NCBI GenBank assembly: GCA_034435455.1
Contig: DAOTXL010000108.1
Span: 1-64,000, forward strand
DNA: 64,000 bases
Source of the DNA: DAOTXL01 sp034435455
GTDB lineage: Bacteria; Chloroflexota; Anaerolineae; JAAYZQ01
Reading direction: 5' to 3'
Shown piece by piece: positions 1-7,694 of the stretch. The position numbers were made by a program, and so were the translations under genes. The notes under the pieces were generated by a model. That model was not told the origin of the DNA and ran no database searches. It saw only the letters and a program-made list of their open reading frames with translations. Within the stretch, counting starts at the first letter, position 1. Each line of letters opens with the position of its first letter.

Positions 1-1798
1 TGGAGCCGCCGGTCACGGTGGTGGCGTTGCCCCACGGGTCGGTGATGGTCAGGGCGATGCCGCTGCGGGGGAAGGTGCCGGCGATGATCCGCGAGCCGGG
101 GCGGTATTCGACCTTCATCTGCCAGGCGGCCGGCGGCTGGGGTGCTGGCGGCTGGGGTGGCTGCGGCTGCGGTGGCTGGGGTGGCTGGGGCGCCGGTGGC
201 TGGGGCGGCGGTGGTGGAGTGCCCTCTTGGACCAGTTGCCACATGGCGTTCAGGTGGCGGTTGGAGGTTCCGACCAGCAGGCCCAGGCCCTCCAGCACAT
301 CCCCTTTGCCCTTGGGCCAGATAGCCCCCTGACACTGACCGGGGGTGCAGAGCTTCCCCCTGGCCGGAAAAGAGATCCGGCCATCGGGGCCGGTGGTCTT
401 GAGCGTAGCTCGCTCATACCACTCGCCGGGGGCGATGGAGGGCGCGGCGGGGTAGTGATAGTAAAAGGGCACCCCCTCGACAGGCAGGCCGTCGCTGTCC
501 ACCACCCACACCTCGAAGGTGGCCGGCCCTTCATATTCGTGGACCTCCTGAAGCCGCAGGTTGGTCGTGCCGCGCCGGTATCTGGCCCCGTAGGCCTGTT
601 GGACCCAGGCCCAATCGCGGGTGTCGCCGTCCACGTCAAGGACCATCGGCTCGGCGCGGGGCTGGATCTCTTTGGGGGGCACCTGCTGGAGGGTGGTGAT
701 GACCGGCTTTTTCGTCCCATATTTTTCGCTGTAGGCCCATCCGTGCCAGGCATCGAACGGCCAGCCGGCCCCTCCCATGTCCTCGCAGGCCAGGAGCCAG
801 GGGCAGATGGCGAAAAAGGGCGACGGTGTATCGTACATTTGCAGCGTCTTTTTGGCCACCATTTTGGGGGTGGTGTGGGGTATGCGGATGTCGGTATCAG
901 GGCCGGTGCCCGGCCGGTCGCGGGGCACCCAGCCCCCCTCGGTCATGGCCATGGGCACCACGTAGCCAAAGGTCTGGAGCGACCAGGCGGCGATCTTTTC
1001 CCATCCCCGCCAGCAGGTGTCGTCTTCGAGGGGGGTCAGGGTGGGCGATTTGAGGTCCGCGCGACGCCGGTTGATCAGGTCGAGCGGCTCTTCCCGCCAG
1101 GTGGGATCGTCGGCATAGTCGTCCAGCAGGCGGCGATAGGCCTCTTCGGTCAATTGCGCCCCGTAACGGGTTACCGCGTCATAGGGATAGTCGCGGGGGC
1201 GATTTTTGCCATAGTGATGGCCGGTGTAGTATCCCTTGCCCTCGTCGAAAATCCATTGACAGCCGTAGGCTTGGATCCTCTCGAAAGGGTTGGAATCGTA
1301 GCAGGGGCCGTCGGGGAAGCCCACATAGCCGCCGTTGTCGGCGATAAACTGGGCAGCCTGAGCCCAAACCTGCATGATAATATCCCAGGCATCAGGCGGC
1401 ACCGTTTGCCCGCGCCATTCCCGGTCATCGAGCGGCTCGTTGCGGATGATCCAGAACGGCTTGAGGCCATATTGACCGTACAGGTCCACCGTCCAGAGAA
1501 AGGTGTCGTGGTCGGTGAAGGGATAGGGGAACAGCCTCTTTTCGCGGATGATGGGGATGATGCCGGCGTCCAGCAGCACCTTGAGCGGATTGAGGCCATA
1601 ATGCGTCTGGCGGACGGAATCCCCCTCGGTGAGGATCACTACCCATGACATGCCCATGCTCACCAACAACTCAGCCCAATAGTGGGCGTTGTTCACCCAG
1701 TCGCCGTGGTGGCCGAAGGGTTGCAGGTGTACGCCGCGGTTGGTGACCAACCGGCCGCTTACCTTTTCGGGAATTTCCAGCTTTTTTCGGAGTATCAT
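1..1798 (-). CDS. Putative clan GH-A-like glycoside hydrolase, 3' end cut by window edge
   Basis: The reading frame is open from an ATG at 1798, preceded by AGGAGGA, to the left edge (about 599 codons); the C-terminus lies outside. No signal peptide is visible. The sequence reads like a TIM-barrel glycosidase: Asn-Glu-Pro at residues 120-122 matches the acid/base motif of clan GH-A, and Thr-Glu-Gly-Gly at 286-289 could carry the nucleophile. A beta-sandwich region resembling carboxypeptidase-regulatory domains follows (about 420-480), then a Pro/Gln-rich linker (about 523-553) and the beginning of another beta domain. Modular architecture with a PPQPP linker is typical of carbohydrate-active enzymes, but the lack of a signal peptide is odd for that. 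Substrate unknown. The family assignment rests on motifs only. Confidence 0.6.
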   Translation of the reverse strand, partial: MILRKKLEIPEKVSGRLVTNRGVHLQPFGHHGDWVNNAHYWAELLVSMGMSWVVILTEGDSVRQTHYGLNPLKVLLDAGIIPIIREKRLFPYPFTDHDTFLWTVDLYGQYGLKPFWIIRNEPLDDREWRGQTVPPDAWDIIMQVWAQAAQFIADNGGYVGFPDGPCYDSNPFERIQAYGCQWIFDEGKGYYTGHHYGKNRPRDYPYDAVTRYGAQLTEEAYRRLLDDYADDPTWREEPLDLINRRRADLKSPTLTPLEDDTCWRGWEKIAAWSLQTFGYVVPMAMTEGGWVPRDRPGTGPDTDIRIPHTTPKMVAKKTLQMYDTPSPFFAICPWLLACEDMGGAGWPFDAWHGWAYSEKYGTKKPVITTLQQVPPKEIQPRAEPMVLDVDGDTRDWAWVQQAYGARYRRGTTNLRLQEVHEYEGPATFEVWVVDSDGLPVEGVPFYYHYPAAPSIAPGEWYERATLKTTGPDGRISFPARGKLCTPGQCQGAIWPKGKGDVLEGLGLLVGTSNRHLNAMWQLVQEGTPPPPPQPPAPQPPQPPQPQPPQPPAPQPPAAWQMKVEYRPGSRIIAGTFPRSGIALTITDPWGNATTVTGGS

Positions 1799-1835
1799 AT
1801 TGTGTCCTCCTCCTGGTAGGATCGTTTTGCTCAGG

Positions 1836-1879
1836 GGGGACGACAGTCCCCGGATGGTTGGATGGGTGGCAAACCCATC
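1836..1879. repeat. Two small adjacent hairpins
   Basis: Two short palindromes lie between the VOC gene and the glycosidase: GGGGAC/GTCCCC (1836-1851, loop GACA) and GATGGGT/ACCCATC (1861-1879). They are flanked by copies of TTTGCTCAG near 1826 and 1886. No T-run follows, so they look more like members of the dispersed palindrome class in this genome than terminators. Confidence 0.5.
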
Positions 1880-1890
1880 CCCTGATTTGC

Positions 1891-2229
1891 TCAGTCGTGG
1901 AACGCCTTGGGTTCCTCGTACAGGTTGAGCAGAAAGCCAAAGGGGTCACGCAGGTAGCAGAGGCCCCCTGCCCCTTCCCAACGGACCACTTCGCAGCCTG
2001 CCTGAAGCAGCTCCTCCCTGGCCACCTCGACATCGGGCACCAGAAACTCCATGATCGGTCCTTGCCGAGGGCCCCGGTCGAGGAAAAGGCGGAACGCTCC
2101 GCCCCGCAGTTCGGCGCTATTCCCTTCATGGTAGGCCACCTCCAGGCCCAGGACCCGGTGGTAAAACGCCACTGCGCGGTCTATATCAGGGGTTTGCAGA
2201 CACAGGCATTCGCTGAATTTGAACGGCAT
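1891..2229 (-). CDS. VOC (glyoxalase/bleomycin-resistance) family protein
   Basis: 112 residues, one vicinal-oxygen-chelate unit. The start is the ATG at 2229, with AAGGAGG seven bases upstream; a GTG at 2250 would place this Shine-Dalgarno inside the gene. Hallmarks are the N-terminal beta strand followed by D-x-D-R-A-V-A-F-Y and the C-terminal R-D-P-F-G-F-L-L-N-L-Y-E segment with the conserved final Glu. The first metal-ligand position appears to be Cys or Gln rather than His, so metal dependence is uncertain. VOC proteins include glyoxalases, dioxygenases and antibiotic-binding proteins; nothing here identifies the ligand. Neighbours are unrelated, so the role is unknown. Confidence 0.85.
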   Translation of the reverse strand: MPFKFSECLCLQTPDIDRAVAFYHRVLGLEVAYHEGNSAELRGGAFRLFLDRGPRQGPIMEFLVPDVEVAREELLQAGCEVVRWEGAGGLCYLRDPFGFLLNLYEEPKAFHD

Positions 2230-2282
2230 GATGCTCCTCCTTTTCTCCACGAATTGGCTGTGCTCAATCTACAGGCGAATGA

Positions 2283-2927
2283 TCACTCGCTCCTCCAGGG
2301 CGCGTACAGGCCACCTGTCGCCTCCAGCCAGTCGGCGATCCGGTCGGCGGCTCTGGCAACGTTGTTGTCGGAAATGTCCAGCTCCAGCCTGGGCAGCAGC
2401 GATTCCCCCACCAGGCGGCGCAGGAGCGCCTGTTCCGCGATGAAATGCTCCAGGTCGTCGTACTGGGCCGGGTTGCCGGAGACCTTTAACCGCTCAGCGC
2501 GGGCGGCGGCGAACGATTCGGGCGTGCGGGTGCAAAAGACCAGGCGAAAGCCCAATGGCAGCAACCGCTCTTCCAGCCAGCGAAAATCGTAATCCACCCC
2601 CCGCATCTGGAGCTGGAACATGCGCGTCGAGATGTGGAAGCGGTCCACGATCCAGGAGTAGTAGCGCAGCAGTTCAAACAGCCTCACCCACGTGCGATAG
2701 GTTTCCATGGCCATCTCGGCTTCCTGGGGTTCAAAGTTCAAAAGCCCCCGGCCCCACGGAAAGTTGGTAAAGCCGCACCACTCTGCCGAGATGATGGGCG
2801 AGTGGTAGCGGTATCGGCGCGGCCCGACGATGCGGGGGTGCTCGTTGAGGGCAAAGGCGATGTCGGTTTTGAAGGTCAGGCGCGTGCCTTCAAGGATGAT
2901 CTTGGGGCACAGTTTTGGCATGGGCAT
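2283..2927 (-). CDS. P-loop nucleotide-kinase-like protein with degenerate Walker A
   Basis: 214 residues. The opening K-I-I-L-E-G-T-R-L-T-F-K-T (residues 9-21) aligns with the P-loop of thymidylate/deoxynucleoside kinases (I-x-x-E-G-x-D-G-x-G-K-S/T), but the Gly before the Lys is Phe and the preceding Asp-Gly is lost. A downstream D-R-F-H-I-S (about 105-110) matches the kinase D-R-x-H/Y motif, and a C-terminal strand R-L-V-F-C-T-R precedes a lid-like region. The start is the ATG at 2927, three bases after the stop of the aminotransferase gene, so the two are probably co-transcribed; a second ATG at 2921 is possible. It may be a nucleotide-binding relative without normal kinase activity. Two more thymidylate-kinase paralogues occur at 15.7-17.2 kb. 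Confidence 0.65.
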   Translation of the reverse strand: MPMPKLCPKIILEGTRLTFKTDIAFALNEHPRIVGPRRYRYHSPIISAEWCGFTNFPWGRGLLNFEPQEAEMAMETYRTWVRLFELLRYYSWIVDRFHISTRMFQLQMRGVDYDFRWLEERLLPLGFRLVFCTRTPESFAAARAERLKVSGNPAQYDDLEHFIAEQALLRRLVGESLLPRLELDISDNNVARAADRIADWLEATGGLYAPWRSE

Positions 2928-2930
2928 CTC

Positions 2931-4058
2931 TCATTCCGGCAATCCTTCCAGCAGTCGGTCCAGATCGCCTTCTGTGTTGTAAAAGTGCGGCGAGACACGG
3001 ATGACACCGCCGCGCAGCGAGACGACGACGCCCGCTGCTTTGAGCCGCTCCGCCAGGGCTGCCGGATCCGCGCCTGGGCGCCGGAAGCAGAGGATGCCCG
3101 ACCGTTCGCGGCGGTGGGCGATGGGGGAGGTGATGTCGCAGCCGCGGGCCTGCAGGCCGGCGATGAGATAATCGGTCAGGGCCAGGATGCGGGCCTCGAT
3201 GGCCTCCAGCCCTACGGTCAGGAGCAGGTGGAGGGCGGCTTTCATGCCCAACAATCCGGCCACGTTGAGCGACCCGGCCTCGAAGCGTTCGCCCCCTGGC
3301 CGCAGGGGAGAATCGTAGCGGTAATAGTTGTCGCGGTCCACCACGGCCCGCCAGCCGGTCATTACCGGGTCGAGCCTGGTCAGCAGGTCACGGCGGATGT
3401 ACAAAAAGCCGGCGCCGATAGGGCCCAGCATCCACTTGGCGGCGTGGGTCGCCACAAAGTCCACCGGCGTCTGCTGCACGCTGAACCGGAGCGCGCCCAG
3501 TCCCTGGATGCCATCCACACACAGAAGCGCGCCCCGCTCGTGGCAGAGCTGGGCCAGGGTATCCAGATCGTTGCGGTAGCCGGTGCCAAACTCGACAAAG
3601 CTGATGGCTACCAGCCGGGTACGCCCGTCCATCAGCGCCGCCACATCGTCTACCAGGATACGGTTCTCGCGGGCCGGGGCAAAGCGCACCTCCACGCCAC
3701 GCCGCTGCAGGTTGGTCCAGGGGTAGACGTTGGCCGGGAACTCGGTCTCGGCGCAGATCAGGTTGTCGCCCGGTTTCCAATCCAGCCCGGCGGCGACGAT
3801 GTTGAGCCCGTGGGAGACGCTGCCGGTGAAGGTGATTTCATCGCGGTGGGCGCCGATAAAGCGGGCGGCCAACAGCCGGATCTGCTCCAGGCGGTCGTCC
3901 CAGTCGGGCAGAGCCTCGCTGCCCACCTGCCCATGTTCGGTCAGGTAGTGGGCCATGGCCTCGATCACCGGGCGGGGCGGGGCAGCTGTGGCTGCGTGGT
4001 TGAGATAGGCGTAGCGTTGTGTGACCGGGAACAGATCGCGCCAGTGGGTCAGGTCCAT
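2931..4058 (-). CDS. Class V aminotransferase (cysteine desulfurase/isopenicillin epimerase-like)
   Basis: 375 residues, the usual length for fold-type I class V PLP enzymes. The N-terminus contains Y-L-N-H-A-A-T-A-A-P, the family's substrate-loop signature. The PLP lysine is K208 in H-A-A-K-W-M-L-G-P, and the cofactor aspartate is in V-D-G-I-Q-G near residue 182. There is no obvious catalytic Cys loop of the IscS or SufS type, so a desulfurase role is less likely than an epimerase, lyase or transaminase. It lies 15 bases downstream of the sirtuin stop and 3 bases upstream of the P-loop protein, suggesting one minus-strand transcript from nfi onward. Substrate cannot be assigned from sequence. 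Confidence 0.85.
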   Translation of the reverse strand: MDLTHWRDLFPVTQRYAYLNHAATAAPPRPVIEAMAHYLTEHGQVGSEALPDWDDRLEQIRLLAARFIGAHRDEITFTGSVSHGLNIVAAGLDWKPGDNLICAETEFPANVYPWTNLQRRGVEVRFAPARENRILVDDVAALMDGRTRLVAISFVEFGTGYRNDLDTLAQLCHERGALLCVDGIQGLGALRFSVQQTPVDFVATHAAKWMLGPIGAGFLYIRRDLLTRLDPVMTGWRAVVDRDNYYRYDSPLRPGGERFEAGSLNVAGLLGMKAALHLLLTVGLEAIEARILALTDYLIAGLQARGCDITSPIAHRRERSGILCFRRPGADPAALAERLKAAGVVVSLRGGVIRVSPHFYNTEGDLDRLLEGLPE

Positions 4059-4073
4059 GTCGTTCTCCCTGGG

Positions 4074-4835
4074 CTATGGAATGGCTTCGATCGCCGCGAC
4101 GATGTCGGGCAAGACCTGGGCCACATCGCCGTGGATGACCACCTGGGCCTGGGCGTCAAAGGCGGTGGGCGTGAGGTTGACGAGGATCGCCCTGGCACCG
4201 CTCTCTACGGCCAGGAACGGGATGTCGGCGGCCGGGGCAACCTCCAGCGACGAGCCGGCTACCAGGATCAGGTCGCAGCGGCGGGCTTCTTCCATGGCCT
4301 GGTTGAGCACCCGGATCGGCAGTTGTTCGCCAAAGAGGATGACGTTCGGCTTGAACACCCCGCCGCACTCGCAGTACGGCACCTTGCCTTCGATGACCGT
4401 TTGCACCATTCCGGCATCAATGGGCACCACCTTGTAACAGCGAACGCAGGTGGCCTCGCGCAGGTGGCCGTGGAGCTCCAGCACCCGCCGGGAACCGGCC
4501 CGCTGATGGAGATTGTCAATGTTCTGGGTGATGATCACCTTCAGGTATCCCATCTCTTCCAGCATGGCCAGCGCCCTGTGGGCAGGGTTGGGGGGGGCGG
4601 TGAGCAGCGTCTGCACCATGGGCCGGATCCAATTGTAAAAGCTCTTGGGGTTCAGGCGGAAGGCCCAGATCGAGGCCACCAGCATCGGGTTGTCCTTTTC
4701 CCACAGCCCCGAACCAGGGCTGCGAAAGTCGGGGATGCCGGATGCCGTGCTGTGGCCGGCGCCGGTAAAGGCCACCATGTGCCGCGAGTGGCGGATCAAC
4801 TCGGCGGCCTGGGCAATCTTGTCCTCCAGCCTCAT
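4074..4835 (-). CDS. Sir2-family NAD-dependent protein deacylase
   Basis: 253 residues. It carries the full sirtuin signature: F-T-G-A-G-H-S-T-A-S-G-I-P-D-F-R (23-38) for NAD binding, T-Q-N-I-D-N-L-H (103-110), catalytic His122 in L-H-G-H, four zinc cysteines (C130, C133, C155, C157) and G-S-S-L-E-V-A-P near the C-terminus. The reaction is NAD-dependent removal of acyl groups from lysine in cytoplasmic proteins. The usual GAGIS has His in place of Ile. The start ATG at 4835 overlaps the endonuclease V stop by ATGA, and its Shine-Dalgarno is supplied by a heptanucleotide repeat. Acetyl versus longer-acyl specificity is not decided. Confidence 0.93.
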   Translation of the reverse strand: MRLEDKIAQAAELIRHSRHMVAFTGAGHSTASGIPDFRSPGSGLWEKDNPMLVASIWAFRLNPKSFYNWIRPMVQTLLTAPPNPAHRALAMLEEMGYLKVIITQNIDNLHQRAGSRRVLELHGHLREATCVRCYKVVPIDAGMVQTVIEGKVPYCECGGVFKPNVILFGEQLPIRVLNQAMEEARRCDLILVAGSSLEVAPAADIPFLAVESGARAILVNLTPTAFDAQAQVVIHGDVAQVLPDIVAAIEAIP

Positions 4836-5545
4836 CCTTTCTGCCTCCTGCCTCCTGCCTTCTGCCCCTTGCCGGGGTGCAGCTCCGCCCCACCGGCCAC
4901 CCGGTGCGCGTAGCGGGTTGTCTCCGGCAGCCGATAGCCACGGGTGCAGCGCAGCACGAACTCGACCGCCGTCGGCAGGTCTATGCGGTGGCCGACCGAG
5001 ACGTAAACCGGGCTGACCCCTGTCCGGCTGCGGACCACCGCGCCGATGACCTCGTCCCCATCGCACAGGGGCACCCAACTGCCTGGGGCATCACCCGGCG
5101 GGCCATGTTTCCCCCAGAGCCGCGATTTGGCGCAGCCGAGGCTGGGCCAATCGAGGATGACCCCCATATGGGCAGCCAGGCCCAGGCGGCGGGGGTGGGC
5201 TACCCCCTGGGCGTCAAAGAGCAAGAGATCGGGCCAGATGGCAAGCGCTTCGAGGGCCGCCAGAACTCCGGGCCCCTCGCGGAAGGCCAGCAGGCCGGGG
5301 ATGTAGGGAAAGGAGACCGGCACCTCGGCCCGGGCATAGTCCACCGGTTCCAGGTCGGGAAAGCGGAGGACGACGACCGCAGCCCGCGCCACATCCCCCC
5401 GAAAGCTGACGTCCACCCCGGCCACGGTCCGCACGGCCGCCGGGTCGAAGGTGGTCCTGGGGACCACCTGCTCTGCCAGCCGGGCTTGCAGGGCTACAGC
5501 CTCACCGCCGGGTAGATCCCAGGGGTGTGAGATGACCAGCCTCAT
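4832..5545 (-). CDS. nfi: Endonuclease V (deoxyinosine 3' endonuclease)
   Basis: 237 residues. Endonuclease V cleaves near deoxyinosine in DNA damaged by adenine deamination. Motifs are complete: V-A-G-V-D-V-S-F with D45, P-Y-I-P-G-L-L-A-F-R-E with E90, D111 in D-A-Q-G-V-A-H-P-R, C-A-K-S-R-L-W-G, and S-V-G-H-R-I-D-L-P-T-A near the C-terminus. D45, E90 and D111 are the expected metal ligands. ATG at 5545 follows GGGAGGAGC. The last dozen residues (Gly/Lys/Arg/Gln-rich) come from a heptanucleotide repeat and look like a recently added tail. It is first in a probable nfi-sirtuin-aminotransferase-kinase-like transcript driven by the promoter at 5569-5597. Confidence 0.95.
   Translation of the reverse strand: MRLVISHPWDLPGGEAVALQARLAEQVVPRTTFDPAAVRTVAGVDVSFRGDVARAAVVVLRFPDLEPVDYARAEVPVSFPYIPGLLAFREGPGVLAALEALAIWPDLLLFDAQGVAHPRRLGLAAHMGVILDWPSLGCAKSRLWGKHGPPGDAPGSWVPLCDGDEVIGAVVRSRTGVSPVYVSVGHRIDLPTAVEFVLRCTRGYRLPETTRYAHRVAGGAELHPGKGQKAGGRRQKG
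4837..4871. repeat. Heptanucleotide tandem repeat (CCTCCTG type) inside nfi 3' end
   Basis: Four to five 7-base units (CCTCCTG twice, CCTTCTG, CCCCTTG and a degenerate CCTTTCTG). Read on the minus strand they give AGGAGGCAG units that encode the nfi C-terminal tail and place AGGAGG/AAAGG just upstream of the sirtuin ATG. They are comparable in period to the array at 45078-45147. Confidence 0.75.
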
Positions 5546-5568
5546 ACGGGTGCTCCTCCCATGTCCCC

Positions 5569-5597
5569 ACTTTAACACAAAATCTCTCCTTTGGCAA
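5569..5597 (-). promoter_or_regulatory. Sigma-70 promoter for nfi operon
   Basis: On the minus strand TTGCCA (5597-5592) and TAAAGT (5574-5569) are separated by 17 bases, 24 bases upstream of the nfi ATG. It is back to back with the plus-strand promoter at 5600. Confidence 0.5.
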
Positions 5598-5599
5598 GC

Positions 5600-5628
5600 T
5601 TGACACAGGCGGCCTTTTGAGGTAAGAT
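5600..5628 (+). promoter_or_regulatory. Sigma-70 promoter for the PI-mannoside-type operon
   Basis: TTGACA (5600-5605), a 17-base spacer and TAAGAT (5623-5628), 28 bases before the TTG start at 5656. Confidence 0.7.
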
Positions 5629-5655
5629 GCAGGCCGTTGGATTGAGGGAAGAACT

Positions 5656-6528
5656 TTGCGCGGATACCTGACTTTTGTGTCGTACCGCCTGGTCGCTGCC
5701 CTGGCCGGCCGTTTGCCGCCGTCGTTAGCCTATCGGCTGAGCAGCTGGGTCGGATTCCTGGCCTACCTCTTTCATCCCCGCCTCAGGCGCAATCTCACCC
5801 ACAATATGCGCCACGTATTAGGACCTGATGTCGGCCAGGACCGCCTCAAAGCCGTGGTGCGCCAGGCCTGTGTGAACATTATCAAAGGGCACTATGACCT
5901 GTTCCGGGTGGCGCGGCTGACCCTCGACGAGATCCGGGCGTTGACCCGGGTTGAGGGTATGGAACATCTGGAGCAGGCGCTGGCCGCCGGGCGCGGGGCG
6001 ATCCTCATCTCGCCGCACTTTGGCAATGTGGACATTGTGCTGCAACTGCCCATCGTGTATGGCGTCCCGTTGACGACAGTGGCCCAACATATCCGGCCCG
6101 AACGCCTGTTCCGCTACGTCCTGGGGCTGCGCGTTAGCCACGGGTTGCGCATCCTTCCCAGTGATGGGCCGATGCTCGCCCTGTTCCGGGCCCTGAAGCA
6201 AGGGCAGGTGATCGGGCTGGCCTGCGATCGGGATGTCACCGACAACGCGCGGGAGATGGAGTTTTTTGGTTCGCCGACACGCCTGCCCGATGGACCGGTG
6301 CAGGTGGCGTTGCGCACCGGCGCGCCCCTTGTCCCCGCCTTTTCCCTGCGTCTGCCGGACGATTCGTTCCTGGTGCAGATCGAACCGCCCCTGCAACTGT
6401 CTCAGACCGGTGACTGGGAGGCCGACTTAGAGGCCGGCATGAGACAGGTTATAGCGGTTATGGAGCGTCACCTTGCCCGGCACCCGGAGCAGTGGCTGGT
6501 CACGGTGCCCATCTGGCCGCTGAGTTGA
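5656..6528 (+). CDS. HtrB/LpxL-family acyltransferase (PIM acyltransferase-like)
   Basis: 290 residues. The N-terminus has a membrane-associated segment, and H121-F-G-N-V-D126 is the H-x4-D catalytic motif of the lysophospholipid/lipid A acyltransferase family. The start is TTG at 5656 after GAGGGAAG; no ATG fits. In Gram-negatives the family acylates lipid A; in mycobacteria a member (PatA) acylates phosphatidylinositol mannoside. The next genes encode a PimA-like mannosyltransferase and a phosphatidyltransferase, and no lipid A genes are seen, so I infer acylation of an inositol glycolipid at the inner face of the membrane. A 12-base gap separates it from the next ATG, so it is an operon. 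The substrate is inference. Confidence 0.85.
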   Translation: MRGYLTFVSYRLVAALAGRLPPSLAYRLSSWVGFLAYLFHPRLRRNLTHNMRHVLGPDVGQDRLKAVVRQACVNIIKGHYDLFRVARLTLDEIRALTRVEGMEHLEQALAAGRGAILISPHFGNVDIVLQLPIVYGVPLTTVAQHIRPERLFRYVLGLRVSHGLRILPSDGPMLALFRALKQGQVIGLACDRDVTDNAREMEFFGSPTRLPDGPVQVALRTGAPLVPAFSLRLPDDSFLVQIEPPLQLSQTGDWEADLEAGMRQVIAVMERHLARHPEQWLVTVPIWPLS

Positions 6529-6539
6529 GCGTTGGGCCG

Positions 6540-7694
6540 ATGAAGATCGGATTGGTTGCGCCGTACGATTGGACGGTGCCGGGCGGCATCCAACGGCACA
6601 TCCTGGCCCTGGACCGTGCTTTCCGCCGGGCAGGCCATCAGGTCACCATGATCGCTCCCTGCTCCACCAATGGAGAGCGGGCTGAGCCCTTGCCGCCGAA
6701 CCTGATCCCGATCTCCGGCACGGTGTTGCCTTTGCCGACGAGCGGTTCACAGGTGCGGGTTGTGCTCTCGCCCCGGCTGGCCCGCCAGGTGCGGCAGATC
6801 ATGGCCCAGAAGCGGTTTGACGTCGTCCACCTGCACGAACCGCTGATGCCGGTGGTCTGTTTGCTGGCCCTGTATTACGCCCGCTCATGCCCCACGACGC
6901 TGGCGGTCGGCACCTTTCACGCCTATCGCGACGAAAATATCGGCTACGAATACGCCCGGCCCATCTTTCACCGTTTGATGAACCGCCTGGAGGGCCGGAT
7001 CGCTGTGTCAGAGGCGGCCAGGGATACCGTCGCCCGCTATTTCCCCGGCACCTACCGGCTGATCCCCAACGGCGTGGACCTGTCTTTGTTTGGGCGCATG
7101 GATCTGGAGCCGATCGCCCGTTTTGCCGATGGCCGTCCCAACATCCTTTTCGCTGGCCGTCTGGAAAAACGAAAGGGGTTCAACCATCTGTTGCGGGCTT
7201 TTGAGCAGGTCAAGAGAGCTGTCCCGGCGGCGCGGTTGATCGCGGTGGGGGCATTCAACGCCGAGCAATCGGAACCCTTTGTCCGTTGGGCAGAGGAGAA
7301 CCGCCTGGAAGATGTGCATTTTGTGGGGCGGGTGTCCGATGAAGAGTTGGCCCGCTACTACCGGACCGCCGATCTGGTTTGCGCCCCTTCGACCGGTTTT
7401 GAGAGTTTCGGCCTGGTCCTTCTCGAGGCGATGGCTGCCGGTTGCCCGGTCGTTGCCTCCGATATCCCAGGGTACCGGGAGGTTGTGCGCGATGGGGTGG
7501 AAGGGCTTCTGGTGCCGCCTGGCGATGAAGGGGGGCTGGCGGCGGCGGTGTTGCGCCTTCTGACCGATGAAGCCCTGCGGCGCCGCCTGAGCGAGCGGGG
7601 CCGGGTCAGGGCCGGGTTCTTTTCCTGGGAACGGGTGGCCGGTCAGATCCTGGATTACTATGATGAACTTCTCAGAGGGGGTAAGCGATCGTGA
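6540..7694 (+). CDS. pimA: GT4 glycosyltransferase, phosphatidylinositol mannosyltransferase (PimA)-like
   Basis: 384 residues, GT-B fold. The N-terminal M-K-I-G-L-V-A-P-Y-D-W-T-V-P-G-G-I-Q with the flexible Gly-Gly loop closely resembles PimA, which transfers mannose from GDP-mannose to phosphatidylinositol. The C-terminal domain has G-R-L-E-K-R-K-G, the donor-binding E-S-F-G-L-V-L-L-E-A-M-A-A-G (the GT4 E-x7-E motif) and a helix-rich end. ATG at 6540 is 12 bases after the acyltransferase; the stop overlaps the next gene's GTG as GTGA. Gene context (acyltransferase before, phosphatidyltransferase after) mirrors the mycobacterial pgsA1-patA-pimA neighbourhood in a different order. Acceptor specificity is inferred from similarity and context. 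Confidence 0.85.
   Translation: MKIGLVAPYDWTVPGGIQRHILALDRAFRRAGHQVTMIAPCSTNGERAEPLPPNLIPISGTVLPLPTSGSQVRVVLSPRLARQVRQIMAQKRFDVVHLHEPLMPVVCLLALYYARSCPTTLAVGTFHAYRDENIGYEYARPIFHRLMNRLEGRIAVSEAARDTVARYFPGTYRLIPNGVDLSLFGRMDLEPIARFADGRPNILFAGRLEKRKGFNHLLRAFEQVKRAVPAARLIAVGAFNAEQSEPFVRWAEENRLEDVHFVGRVSDEELARYYRTADLVCAPSTGFESFGLVLLEAMAAGCPVVASDIPGYREVVRDGVEGLLVPPGDEGGLAAAVLRLLTDEALRRRLSERGRVRAGFFSWERVAGQILDYYDELLRGGKRS

Noticed and set aside
227..1648. A 473-codon plus-strand frame over the glycosidase gene
   Set aside because: The minus strand has a strong Shine-Dalgarno and catalytic motifs; the plus frame has neither.
2634..4913. A 759-codon plus-strand open frame
   Set aside because: It runs antisense over three genes with clear family motifs (aminotransferase, P-loop protein, sirtuin). 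GC-rich DNA explains its length.
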